A stretch of 64,000 nucleotides of DNA from assembly GCF_002295115.1 (NCBI RefSeq), contig NZ_NSFV01000015.1, positions 62,001 through 126,000 on the forward strand, in the 5' to 3' direction. A program made the translations under genes and the position numbers. This DNA is from Mesorhizobium sp. WSM4311 (GTDB lineage Bacteria > Pseudomonadota > Alphaproteobacteria > Rhizobiales > Rhizobiaceae). Below, in pieces: positions 35,329-43,667 of the stretch. Below the pieces are notes generated by a model. It made no database searches, was not told the DNA's origin, and saw nothing but the letters and a program-made list of their open reading frames with translations. Within the stretch, counting starts at the first letter, position 1; every line of letters starts with the position of its first letter.

Positions 35329-36252
35329 CTAACCCAATCCGATCAAGCGGCGGATGCGGCCGATATCGGTGCCGATGAAGGATTGCATGCCGATCGCCAC
35401 CTGCTCCGGCGCCATGCCGGCAACGAAGCGGCGAAACTCGTCGTCCGATAACGCCTCTCCCGTCCAGTGGACGCGGCAGAATTCCTCCGAACCGTGGAAG
35501 TGGCCGGCGCCGTCCAGCAGATCGTCGACATAGCGGCCATAGATCATGCATTCGGAGAATCTGCGCGCCGAGCCGACCACCTCGACCCAGGCGCGACCAT
35601 GGACCTTCTCGATCTGGCCGCACATGGCAAGCACGGTGTCGCGGCGCCAGGCGATCAGCGTCGAGATATAATCGTGGGTCGACGTCCGCGACGGGTCGAT
35701 GCCAAGCGCGGAACCCGCATTGCGCGACCAGACGCGATGCTCGTCGTGACCGTCATCGGCAAGCACGCCGTCGCGGCGGAACAGCCGCGCCTTGCCGTCG
35801 CGCCAGAAGGCGGTGCAGTCGAAGGCCTTCAGGAAGGCGACGTCGGAATCGCAGAAGACCAGAACGTCCTCCCTGGCATGCGCCGCAATGGCGATGCGGC
35901 GCAGCTGCTGCACGTGCCAGCCGCGCAGCGGTTGCGTTTTCAGGCTGAACCAGACACGTCGGCGGAACAGGCTGAGCGGATCGTCGAAGGCGCGCAGCCA
36001 GCGCGGCAGCACGTCGCGCTCGTCGACAACAGTGCACCGGCCAGTCTCCAACTGCCGGAAAAGCGCGACGTCGCGGTGTTCGACCAGGATGTAATGGTGC
36101 GCGGCGCCGGAGACGTGCCGGTCAAGTGTCTCGCACAACAGGCGGCAGCGCTCGAAATCCGGCGCGTAGCTTGCCGTCACCACCGCCGCCGTCGGCGTCT
36201 TCGGCAACAGGCCAGGGTCGACGAGAGCGTCTGGAACGAACCTTTTGTTCAA
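35329..36252 (-). CDS. DUF6492-like putative glycosyltransferase
   Basis: A 307-residue cytoplasmic protein. TAAVVTASYAPDFERCRLLC begins a nucleotide-sugar-type fold, and VLVFCDSDVAFL resembles a DxD metal site. I believe it belongs to the DUF6492 family, found with polysaccharide genes. The likely start is TTG at 36252: GGAGAG lies five bases upstream, and the TTG overlaps the stop of the preceding gene (TTGA). An extended reading to 36504 is out-of-frame sequence of that gene. It is last of three minus-strand genes with coupled ends. Confidence 0.65.
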   Translation of the reverse strand: MNKRFVPDALVDPGLLPKTPTAAVVTASYAPDFERCRLLCETLDRHVSGAAHHYILVEHRDVALFRQLETGRCTVVDERDVLPRWLRAFDDPLSLFRRRVWFSLKTQPLRGWHVQQLRRIAIAAHAREDVLVFCDSDVAFLKAFDCTAFWRDGKARLFRRDGVLADDGHDEHRVWSRNAGSALGIDPSRTSTHDYISTLIAWRRDTVLAMCGQIEKVHGRAWVEVVGSARRFSECMIYGRYVDDLLDGAGHFHGSEEFCRVHWTGEALSDDEFRRFVAGMAPEQVAIGMQSFIGTDIGRIRRLIGLG

Positions 36253-37043
36253 CGGAGCTCTCCGGCCGTTTCGGCGCCATGCGACCATCTCTGCTTGACG
36301 ACCCGCCACAGGAACACCGGATTGCCGACGACGTAGCGGCGCCAGAGCCGGCCCGGCTCGACCGCCAGCCGGAACAGCCATTCCAGGCGCAGGCGGCGCA
36401 TCCAGAGCGGCGCGCGCGGCACCGAGCCACTCAGGAAATCCAGCAGAGCGCCGACCGCGACCGGCATCGTGCAGTGGCGTTCGTCGATGTGGCGGGCGAT
36501 CCACAGTTCCTGGCGGGGCACGCCCATGGCGACCAGCAGCATATCGGGCCGCAGCGTCGCGATCCGGCCGATGATCTCCGGCTCCTGCGCGGCGGAGAAA
36601 TAGCCGTCATGAATGACCACGAAATTGTGCTGCACGGCAAGGGCCGCCAGCTTGACCGACGCCGCCTCGGCGTTGACACGCGTCGCGCCGAGCAGCCCGA
36701 CGGTCAGCGGCCGCGTCGAGGCCTGCAAGAAGGCCGGCACGAAGTCGGTGCCGTTGAGATTGTCCGGAAAGGGCGCGCCATAGAGGAGCCGTGCGGCGAG
36801 ATCGACGCCGATGCCGTCCGGCAGGATGAGGAAATCGTCGAGCGCCTCGGCGAAGGCCGGGTCTGAATGGGCGATGTTGGCATTGTGGGCGTTGAGGAAA
36901 CTGACCTTGGTGAAGCGCCGCTCGGCGATCAGGCGGGTGAGCAGGGCGATGGCATCGTCCCAACGGATGGCGAGCACGGAGATGCCAAGGATCGTCTTCA
37001 AGCTGTCGAGCCCGAATGCGGCGCGGGCGGTGTGCATATTCAT
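36249..37043 (-). CDS. WecG/TagA/CpsF family glycosyltransferase
   Basis: A 264-residue GT26-family enzyme that adds a sugar (ManNAc-like in known members) to a lipid-linked intermediate. Motifs seen are FLNAHNANIAHSD, LPDGIGVDLAARLLYG, NGTDFVPAFL and MGVPRQELWIARH. The ATG at 37043 (MNMHTARAAFG) has GGAGGT seven bases upstream and overlaps the previous stop codon by four bases (ATGA). It sits in the middle of the coupled trio GT4, WecG-like, DUF6492. Confidence 0.9.
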   Translation of the reverse strand: MNMHTARAAFGLDSLKTILGISVLAIRWDDAIALLTRLIAERRFTKVSFLNAHNANIAHSDPAFAEALDDFLILPDGIGVDLAARLLYGAPFPDNLNGTDFVPAFLQASTRPLTVGLLGATRVNAEAASVKLAALAVQHNFVVIHDGYFSAAQEPEIIGRIATLRPDMLLVAMGVPRQELWIARHIDERHCTMPVAVGALLDFLSGSVPRAPLWMRRLRLEWLFRLAVEPGRLWRRYVVGNPVFLWRVVKQRWSHGAETAGELR

Positions 37044-38212
37044 GCGAACACCTCCTGCCTGACGGCCCCGAGTTTTTCCAAGCCGAGCCGGATGGCGACG
37101 TCCAGCGCCTTGACCTGCTGGTGATGGAACGCGCCGCCATCGACGTCCCGGACGCCGGCGGCCGCAGCCTCCAGGGCCCTGGCGAAGCCGGCCGGATCGT
37201 CGGTGACGATGCAATTGTCGGGGCGATGGTCGATGCCGCGCAATGAGCGGCTGGTGGCGACCGAGGGCAGGCCGAGTTCGAAGGTCTCGATGGTCTTCAG
37301 CTGCACGCCGCTGCCCGCGGTGCTGATCAGCGGGATGACAGCCGCGCCGCACACGAACGCCCTGGCATCCGGGACACGGCCGACAAACTCGACGCCCGGA
37401 TGCGCCGAGGTGGCGCCTGAGGGCATGTGGCCGGCGATGCGGATGCGAAAACCGGGCCGCAGATGCGGCACCACCTTGCCCAGGAACCAGTCCAGGCCGA
37501 TGCGGTTCGGCTGCCAGGTCCAGGTGCCGATCAACGCAGCGTCGCAGTCGATCCGGCGCGGGCCGTTGCGGGTTGGCGCCTTGGCGCCGGTCACCAGCGG
37601 CAGCACCGCCGATCGGTCAGCGGCAGCGACGCCGAGTGCCGCCCGGTCTTCCTCGGCCAGCGTGAAGACAAAGCGCGCGCGGCGGCAGAGACGCTCTTCC
37701 ACGACCTTGAGCAGCCTTGCCTCGCGGCGGAACAGCAGGCGCTGGAAGGGGCCGCCGGCAGCAGCCGCGTTCTCCCGCGCCGAGAGATGCTCGACATTGT
37801 GGGCGACGAAGACAGAAGGCTTGTCTTCGAAGAGCTTTTCGAAGGCGCCGGCGAACTGGACGGAATTCAGCACATAGCCATCGAACGGCCCGGCCCGCTC
37901 GAGAGCGGCCTGCACTTCGCGCTCGGACACCGCACGCAGCTTGACCGAGGCGAAGGTGAGGCCCGACAGCATGGCCTTGCCGACCCAGGCGAGCTTTTGC
38001 AGCGCTGAGGCGCTTTCCGTGCGCACGTCGATCGCACCCAGCACCACGGTGTTTTCCGGATCGGCCGCGGCCTTCCCGGGCCAGGTGAAACCGATGACCG
38101 TGACGCGCGCGCCGGCGCGCCGCAACGCAGCGATGATCGCAGCATTGGCGATCTCGTAGCCCGAGGCGAGAGCGCCGTCGGGCACGATCGATGTAACGAA
38201 CAGCAGATGCAT
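37040..38212 (-). CDS. Glycosyltransferase family 4-like protein
   Basis: A 390-residue group-1 type (GT-B fold) transferase. The N-terminal half starts MHLLFVTSIVPDGALASGYE, and the C-terminal half has IGTWTWQPNRIGLDWFL and the donor-site region AGSGVQLKTIETFELGLPSVAT. The ATG at 38212 is used; the ribosome site AGGTGAG lies very close to it. It is the first gene of a minus-strand trio and is divergent from the GT2 gene. A near-CtrA motif lies in the gap. Confidence 0.85.
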   Translation of the reverse strand: MHLLFVTSIVPDGALASGYEIANAAIIAALRRAGARVTVIGFTWPGKAAADPENTVVLGAIDVRTESASALQKLAWVGKAMLSGLTFASVKLRAVSEREVQAALERAGPFDGYVLNSVQFAGAFEKLFEDKPSVFVAHNVEHLSARENAAAAGGPFQRLLFRREARLLKVVEERLCRRARFVFTLAEEDRAALGVAAADRSAVLPLVTGAKAPTRNGPRRIDCDAALIGTWTWQPNRIGLDWFLGKVVPHLRPGFRIRIAGHMPSGATSAHPGVEFVGRVPDARAFVCGAAVIPLISTAGSGVQLKTIETFELGLPSVATSRSLRGIDHRPDNCIVTDDPAGFARALEAAAAGVRDVDGGAFHHQQVKALDVAIRLGLEKLGAVRQEVFA

Positions 38213-38322
38213 CTCACCTATCCTGTGGTGTAGCCGGTAGCAAAGCGCGGTGAACCCTTGATTAAGCGAGCACAATCAACGGCCGAACGCCCCTGCCCGA
38301 CGGGCCCCTCCGTGCAAGGTGA

Positions 38323-38337
38323 TTAACGAAACCTTAT
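38323..38337. promoter_or_regulatory. Near-consensus CtrA-type box between divergent glycosyltransferase genes
   Basis: TTAACGAAACCTTAT at 38323-38337 fits TTAA-N7-TTAA with one mismatch in the second half. It lies 111 bases before the GT4 start and 47 bases before the GT2 start. One mismatch means chance is possible; its promoter position gives it some weight. Confidence 0.3.
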
Positions 38338-38383
38338 CACCGTGGTGCTACCAGAACGCGACTCACCATGTGGTTGGACACGG

Positions 38384-39382
38384 ATGATCCCTTTGCCATC
38401 GGATGGTTCGGTATCGATCGCTGGACGGTCTCCCCGGCTTAACGTGGAGGCTGTCGAAGCGGTCGTCACCTTGCCGACCTTCAAGCGGCCCGAACAGGTG
38501 CTGGAAACGCTGGCTTCGCTGCGCGCACAGCGGACCGGCAGGCGCTTTGCCGTCATCGTCATGGAGAACGAAGCCGAGGCGCGGGAAGGCGCCAAGGCGG
38601 TGCTGCCGCTGGTCGAGCGCGGCGAGATGCCGGGCATGGTCATCATCGCGCATGAGCGCGGCAATTGCAGCGCCTACAATGCCGGCTGGCAGACGGCGAT
38701 CCTGCACTTTCCGAACTTCAGGCATCTGCTGGTCATCGACGATGACGAGATCGCCGATCCGCACTGGCTGGAACGCATGTGCACGGCTGCCGAGACGCTC
38801 GGCGCCGATATTGTCGGCGGCCCGCAGGTGCCTGTCTTCGCAGACGCTGCCCATGCGAGATGGGCCGAGCATCCGGTGTTCGCGCCGCCCTACCGCGAGA
38901 CGGGACGCGTGCCGGCGCTCTATTCGTCCGGCAATCTTCTGGTCGGCCGTAACGTGCTGATCGCCATGGGGCCGCCCTTCCTCGATCTCAGATTCAACTT
39001 CATGGGCGGCGGCGACTCCGACTTTCTCAGCCGGGCGGCGCAGAAGGGCTTTGTGCTCGGCTGGTGTGCCGAGGCCAAGGTTCGCGAGACCGTCCCGGCG
39101 CGGCGCGTCGAGGCCAACTGGGTCCGGGCCCGCAGCCTACGCAACGGCGTGATCTCGACGCTGGTCGAGAAGAAGAAGCGCGCCGGCACGCCGCTGGCCG
39201 GCGCCAAGGTGTTGGCGAAAAGCCTGGCGCTGCTGGCCGCTTCGCCGTTTCGCGGCCTGATCCGGCTGGCGCGCACAGGATCGCCGGCGATCGCCATCTA
39301 CCCCGTCCATGTGGCGCTCGGCCGAGTTCTGGCCGAATTCGGATATGCCAATGAGCAGTATCGCCAGCCCGAGAAAAACTGA
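38384..39382 (+). CDS. Glycosyltransferase family 2 protein
   Basis: A 332-residue GT-A fold transferase starting its domain with VEAVVTLPTFKRPEQVLETL. It has the metal-site region LLVIDDDEIADPHW and the later GGGDSDFLSRA acceptor-site motif. Start is uncertain: the first ATG is 38384, a GTG at 38444 lies right at the domain, and neither has a strong ribosome site. It is followed by, and overlaps, the O-antigen ligase gene. Sugar specificity is unknown. Confidence 0.82.
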   Translation: MIPLPSDGSVSIAGRSPRLNVEAVEAVVTLPTFKRPEQVLETLASLRAQRTGRRFAVIVMENEAEAREGAKAVLPLVERGEMPGMVIIAHERGNCSAYNAGWQTAILHFPNFRHLLVIDDDEIADPHWLERMCTAAETLGADIVGGPQVPVFADAAHARWAEHPVFAPPYRETGRVPALYSSGNLLVGRNVLIAMGPPFLDLRFNFMGGGDSDFLSRAAQKGFVLGWCAEAKVRETVPARRVEANWVRARSLRNGVISTLVEKKKRAGTPLAGAKVLAKSLALLAASPFRGLIRLARTGSPAIAIYPVHVALGRVLAEFGYANEQYRQPEKN

Positions 39383-40676
39383 GCGCGCGCCGCTCAGCGA
39401 CGCGTTCACGCGCGACGGCGTGGCGACGGCCATCGCCGCACTTCTGTTCACCGTCATCATGGTGTCCTTCCGCCCGTTCCAGCCCGCAGGCGCCGAACTC
39501 ACCGGCGACGGCGGCGACATCGTCAACCAGCTCGGCTTCGGTTCGCTCGGCGCCGTTTCGATCTTCTCGCTGATGGCCTTTGCCGATCCGCGCATCGTGC
39601 GCTCGCTGTTCAGCCTGTCCTGGGTGCTGATGCTGGGTTTCTTCTTCCTGTCGGTGGTGCTGGCGACCGACCCGCTCTCGGCGATGCGCGCCGCGTCCTT
39701 CACCATGATCGGCATCCTGACCATGGCAACGATCCTGGCGCTGCCGCGTGACGCCGAGTCCTTCTCGAAAGTCATCATCTTCACCGCCGTGGTGGTGATG
39801 GGCCTTTCCTATGTCGGCCTGATCGTCTTTCCGCTCGAAGCGCTGCACACGGCCGATTCCCAGGAGCCCGAACATGCGGGCCTGTGGCGCGGCGTGTTCA
39901 CCCACAAGAACATCGCCGGCCCGATCATGGCCTGCTTCAGTTTCGCCGGCCTCTACCTCTACCGGCGCGGGCAACGCTGGTGGGGCGCGGGAATCTTCTG
40001 CGCGGCGATGATCTTCATGCTGCACACCGGCTCCAAGACCACCGCCGGCCTGGTGCCGTTCTCGATCCTGATCGTCGTTCTGCCGAGCCTGATTGGCATG
40101 CGGCTCGGCACGCCGATCCTGTTTACACTGGCGATCATCGCCACCGCGGTCGGCACGCTGGGCATCGTCTTCCTGCCGCCGGTGAAGCATCTGGCGGCGA
40201 TCTATTTTCCCGACATGACCTATACCGGCCGCACGACGCTGTGGGAGTTCGCCGGCTCGATGCTGGCGAAGAAACCCTGGACCGGCTACGGCTATGAGAG
40301 TTTCTGGGGCACGCCCCTGCTGCTCAACCAGGACCAACCCTTCGACCGGCCGTGGGACATCCGGACCATCGTGCACGGCCATGACGGCTATCTCGACATC
40401 GCCGTGTTGATGGGCATCCCCGCCCTTTGCGTGGCGGCCTACACCTTCCTCATCGCGCCACTGCGCGACTACATGCGCATTCCGCTGCGCAAGGAAAATA
40501 TCTATCTCGGCGACTTCTTCATGATGGTGGTGCTGTTCACCGCGCTTAACGCTTTCCTCGAAAGCTTCTTCTTCCATCGCGGCGACCCGGTCTGGCTGTT
40601 CTTCGTGCTCGGCGTGCTTGGCCTGAGGCAAGTGTCGCTGCGGCCGATCCCGGTGCGTGGCTGCCGCCCGGCCTGA
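39351..40676 (+). CDS. O-antigen ligase / Wzy-like polymerase family protein
   Basis: A 441-residue membrane protein with about 10-12 segments and the large periplasmic loop typical of the Wzy_C/WaaL family (about residues 290-360, GRTTLWEFAGSMLAKKPWTG, GYGYESFWG). It would ligate or polymerise glycan repeats on the periplasmic side. The ATG at 39351 has GGAT upstream and overlaps the GT2 end by 32 bases, so the two are probably coupled. Ligase versus polymerase cannot be decided from sequence alone. Confidence 0.83.
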   Translation: MSSIASPRKTERAPLSDAFTRDGVATAIAALLFTVIMVSFRPFQPAGAELTGDGGDIVNQLGFGSLGAVSIFSLMAFADPRIVRSLFSLSWVLMLGFFFLSVVLATDPLSAMRAASFTMIGILTMATILALPRDAESFSKVIIFTAVVVMGLSYVGLIVFPLEALHTADSQEPEHAGLWRGVFTHKNIAGPIMACFSFAGLYLYRRGQRWWGAGIFCAAMIFMLHTGSKTTAGLVPFSILIVVLPSLIGMRLGTPILFTLAIIATAVGTLGIVFLPPVKHLAAIYFPDMTYTGRTTLWEFAGSMLAKKPWTGYGYESFWGTPLLLNQDQPFDRPWDIRTIVHGHDGYLDIAVLMGIPALCVAAYTFLIAPLRDYMRIPLRKENIYLGDFFMMVVLFTALNAFLESFFFHRGDPVWLFFVLGVLGLRQVSLRPIPVRGCRPA

Positions 40677-40737
40677 CAGGGGCTTCCCCAGGGAACCGTG
40701 AGCGTCTATGTCAAAGCCTTCCTTCGGAGGGCTTTCG

Positions 40738-41553
40738 ATGACGATCAGGCTTGTTCTCGCCGGCTGTGGCAATATGGGTTACGCCATGCTTTCGGGCTGG
40801 CTGAAATCCGGCAAGCTCGCGCCCTCGGCGGTTTTCGTGGTCGAGCCCAATGCGGAGTTGCGCCAGCGCGCTGCGACGCTCGGCTGCGCCACATCAGCGG
40901 ATGCCAATGAGATTCCAGCCGATGCAGTGCCAGATCTCGTCGTCATCGCGGTAAAACCCCAGGTGATCCGCGACGTCACCGCCGCCTACAAGCGTTTTGG
41001 CGACGGGCGGACCACATTCGTCAGCATCGCCGCCGGCACGCCAGTCGCCACCTTCGAGGACATCCTCGGCGGCCGCGCGCCTGTCGTGCGCTGCATGCCC
41101 AATACGCCGGCTTCCATCGGCAAGGGCATGATGGTGGTGTTTTCCAACCCGCTCGTCTCCGATGATACCAAGCGCTTTGTCGCCGACCTGCTGTCGGCCA
41201 GCGGCGAAGTGACCACCATCGACGACGAGGGCCTGATGGATGCGGTGACCGCCGTGTCGGGATCGGGGCCGGCCTATATTTTCCACTTCATCGAAGCGCT
41301 GACCGTGGCCGCCGAGAAGGCGGGGCTGCCTGGTGCAACCGCCAGGCTGCTCGCCATGCAGACGGTCTATGGGGCCGCCTCGCTTGCCGCCGAAAGCCAG
41401 GAGGAACCGGGCGTGCTGCGCCAGCAGGTGACCAGCCCCAATGGCACGACGGCAGCGGCGCTTGGCGTGCTGATGGGCGAGGATCGGCTGACCAAGCTGC
41501 TGACACAGGCAGTCGAGGCGGCTCGGCTGCGGTCGATCGAACTGGGGAAATAG
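40738..41553 (+). CDS. proC: Pyrroline-5-carboxylate reductase
   Basis: Last step of proline synthesis (EC 1.5.1.2). The 271-residue enzyme has the NADPH motif LVLAGCGNMGYAML at the N-terminus and the C-terminal signature TAVSGSGPAYIFHFIEAL with QVTSPNGTTAAAL. The ATG at 40738 has GGAGGG seven bases upstream, so I prefer it to an ATG at 40708. It is convergent with the vapBC pair. Confidence 0.95.
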   Translation: MTIRLVLAGCGNMGYAMLSGWLKSGKLAPSAVFVVEPNAELRQRAATLGCATSADANEIPADAVPDLVVIAVKPQVIRDVTAAYKRFGDGRTTFVSIAAGTPVATFEDILGGRAPVVRCMPNTPASIGKGMMVVFSNPLVSDDTKRFVADLLSASGEVTTIDDEGLMDAVTAVSGSGPAYIFHFIEALTVAAEKAGLPGATARLLAMQTVYGAASLAAESQEEPGVLRQQVTSPNGTTAAALGVLMGEDRLTKLLTQAVEAARLRSIELGK

Positions 41554-41566
41554 AGCGGATGTCCGG

Positions 41567-41959
41567 CTAAGCGAGATCCGTATGTGAGAAGTCGTTGCCT
41601 TTGTAGAGCAAAACTGAGCCGTAGCTCTTCGCGCAAGCATAGGACAAGCAATCGGCAAGGTTGACCTGCGCGGGGTGCCCACGTCCCTTTCCGTAGTCTG
41701 AAAACGCTTGGATGGCGAGTTTGGCATCGCCGGCGCCGATCGGCACGATTTCGATTTCGGCTTCGCGCAGAAACGCGTCTATCGCCGCTTCCGCAACCAG
41801 CGGCTCGATAGCAAGCATGGTGGAAACCCACATCGCTGCTTCAAGCACGACCAGCGCGGAAGTAACCTTGCGTGGTGCTGCGGCGATCCTGTTACTCCAT
41901 TCGCCGGCATCCGCTTCTGCCGAAAGAATTGCGACGACCACGGAGGTGTCGACGAACAT
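41567..41959 (-). CDS. vapC: VapC-type PIN domain toxin
   Basis: A 130-residue PIN-domain ribonuclease toxin. The conserved acids are visible in MFVDTSVVVAIL, in LEAAMWV and in NLADCLSYACAK followed by YKGNDFSHTDL. It starts at 41959, where its ATG overlaps the antitoxin stop (TGATG), a normal vapBC arrangement that couples toxin to antitoxin. Known VapC toxins cut tRNA or rRNA; the target here is unknown. Confidence 0.9.
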   Translation of the reverse strand: MFVDTSVVVAILSAEADAGEWSNRIAAAPRKVTSALVVLEAAMWVSTMLAIEPLVAEAAIDAFLREAEIEIVPIGAGDAKLAIQAFSDYGKGRGHPAQVNLADCLSYACAKSYGSVLLYKGNDFSHTDLA

Positions 41960-42201
41960 CAGGGATGTCCCCACATATCGTCGATCTCATCCTGGCTCAC
42001 AGGCCGGCCGCCGCGGCCGGCTTTGGTCTTAAGGTCATCGGCGATCGCAGCCAGCCGCTTCGCCAGGGGAATGCGTCCGCTTTCCCGTTCCAGTTCCGAC
42101 TCAAGCGCTTCGATAACCGCTTCGGTCATTGAAATCTTGCGTTTGGCAGCGAGTCGCTGTGCCAGTTCACGCGCACGGGGGTCTCTGATCTGGAGGTTCA
42201 T
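41959..42201 (-). CDS. vapB: VapB-type antitoxin
   Basis: An 80-residue antitoxin with an N-terminal DNA-binding part (MNLQIRDPRARELAQRLAA, then ISMTEAVIEALESEL) and a polar C-terminal tail that should wrap the toxin. The ATG at 42201 is preferred over a long upstream reading, which is out-of-frame sequence of the next gene. It is the first gene of the pair; autoregulation is expected from the family. It sits between proC and the SAF-domain dehydrogenase. Confidence 0.85.
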   Translation of the reverse strand: MNLQIRDPRARELAQRLAAKRKISMTEAVIEALESELERESGRIPLAKRLAAIADDLKTKAGRGGRPVSQDEIDDMWGHP

Positions 42202-42266
42202 TAGTCGATCCTCGGCGACATTTGCCACTACAAGATAGTGCACTGTCATGACGGCGACACAGCGAC

Positions 42267-43595
42267 CTATTTTCCGTACAGCATCTCGTCCTGCAGCCGG
42301 CGCAAGGCGAACAGCTTCGTCGTCGGGTCGGGCGCGGCGTTGTCGGCGGTCAGCAGTTCGCCCTTCCTGACCGGTTTCAGCACCTTGCCGCCCTCGAGCA
42401 GGCCGACCGGTACGGCGCGTTGGGCTCGGGCTTCGCCGACGGTCATGGTCCAGGAACGGTAGCAGGTCTCGCCGATGGCGTCGAAGGTCTCGCCGGCTGC
42501 CAAGTCCCGCTTGGCGACCGCGCAGACCTCGGCGACCGGCCTTGGCAGTGGCACCATATCGGGCTTGCCGAAAAGCACGATACGGGCGGCGGTCAGCGGC
42601 ACTTCCAGTGACGTCAGATGATAGGGTCGGAACAGGCTGTAATAGGGACCGTGGCCGATATGCAGATCGTCCATGCGCTCGATGATGCGCGGATGCGTCG
42701 CCTCGACGATGACGAAGACACCGGGCGCCACACCCTTGCCGATGGTGTAGTCGACGACGCCTTTTTTCAACAACAGCCCGCCATCCTCGCGCGGGATCAG
42801 CACCTTGACGAGATCGTCGCGGTCGGCCTTCGGGCCATGCATGCCGGGCACATCGGGCACGAGGCCGGTGGCGTTGGCGATGGCGCACATCTCGACCATG
42901 GTTTTCGAACCGTCGACGAACTCGACCAGCATGCGCGGGTTCATGTTGCGGCGGATCGCTTCCTCGCGATAGTCGTCGGGCATGGCGTCGTGGTTGAGCG
43001 GGTTGTTCTTGCCCTTGCCGGCCGAGACGATGGTCAGGCCGAGGGCGGAGGCGAACTCGATCAATTCCATGCAGCTCGAAGGTTCGTCGCCGGCGCCGAC
43101 CGAATAGACGACGCCAAGCCGGTCGGCCTGCTGCTTCAGATAGCAGCCGATGGTGACGTCGGCCTCGACATTCATCATCACCAGATGCTTGCCATGCTCC
43201 ATCGCCATCAGGTCGAAATCGGCGGCGACGCCGGGTTTTCCCGTGGCGTCGATGACGACGTCGATCAGCGGATTGGTGACCAGCATCTCGTTGGAGGTGA
43301 CGGCGATCTTTCCTGCCTCGATGGCCGCGGTGACTTTCGATGCCGCGTCTGCCTCGACTGCCATCGCCTCGTCGCCATAGGCGATGCGGATGGCGTCACG
43401 CGCGGTGTGCGGGCGCCGGGTGGAGACGGCGCAGACCGAAATGCCTGGCATCAGCATGCCTTGCGTGACGAGGTCGGTGCCCATCTCGCCCGAACCGATA
43501 ACACCGATGCGCACCGGACGACCCTCGGCGGCGCGGCTGGCGAGATCGCGGGCAAGCCCGCTCAAGGCGACATTGGTCATGCGTGAGATGTCCAT
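42267..43595 (-). CDS. Homoserine-dehydrogenase-like NAD(P) oxidoreductase with SAF domain
   Basis: A 442-residue enzyme with an N-terminal Rossmann domain (RIGVIGSGEMGTDLVTQGM, about residues 28-46), a middle catalytic region (YSVGAGDEPSSCMELIEFA, GKGKNNPLNHDA) and a C-terminal SAF-like segment (about 365-425, LAAGETFDAIGETCYRSW). Similar proteins occur in sugar-acid and related catabolic loci, but I cannot name its substrate. The ATG at 43595 (MDISRMTN) has a weak ribosome site. The vapBC pair lies downstream. Confidence 0.78.
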   Translation of the reverse strand: MDISRMTNVALSGLARDLASRAAEGRPVRIGVIGSGEMGTDLVTQGMLMPGISVCAVSTRRPHTARDAIRIAYGDEAMAVEADAASKVTAAIEAGKIAVTSNEMLVTNPLIDVVIDATGKPGVAADFDLMAMEHGKHLVMMNVEADVTIGCYLKQQADRLGVVYSVGAGDEPSSCMELIEFASALGLTIVSAGKGKNNPLNHDAMPDDYREEAIRRNMNPRMLVEFVDGSKTMVEMCAIANATGLVPDVPGMHGPKADRDDLVKVLIPREDGGLLLKKGVVDYTIGKGVAPGVFVIVEATHPRIIERMDDLHIGHGPYYSLFRPYHLTSLEVPLTAARIVLFGKPDMVPLPRPVAEVCAVAKRDLAAGETFDAIGETCYRSWTMTVGEARAQRAVPVGLLEGGKVLKPVRKGELLTADNAAPDPTTKLFALRRLQDEMLYGK

Positions 43596-43667
43596 GGTTC
43601 TTGATTTTGGATGCGGCAATAGCAGGGAACCACCCGCTTTTGCCAACGAAACCGTTCTAACCTGGCT

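Noticed and set aside
36253-36504. N-terminal extension of the DUF6492-like gene
   Set aside because: It overlaps the WecG-type gene in another frame; the TTG at 36252 has a good ribosome site and a stop-start overlap.
39027-40772. 581-codon minus-strand open frame opposite the ligase gene
   Set aside because: The plus strand encodes a membrane protein with family motifs; the reverse frame is very rich in His, Gln and Arg and has no domain.
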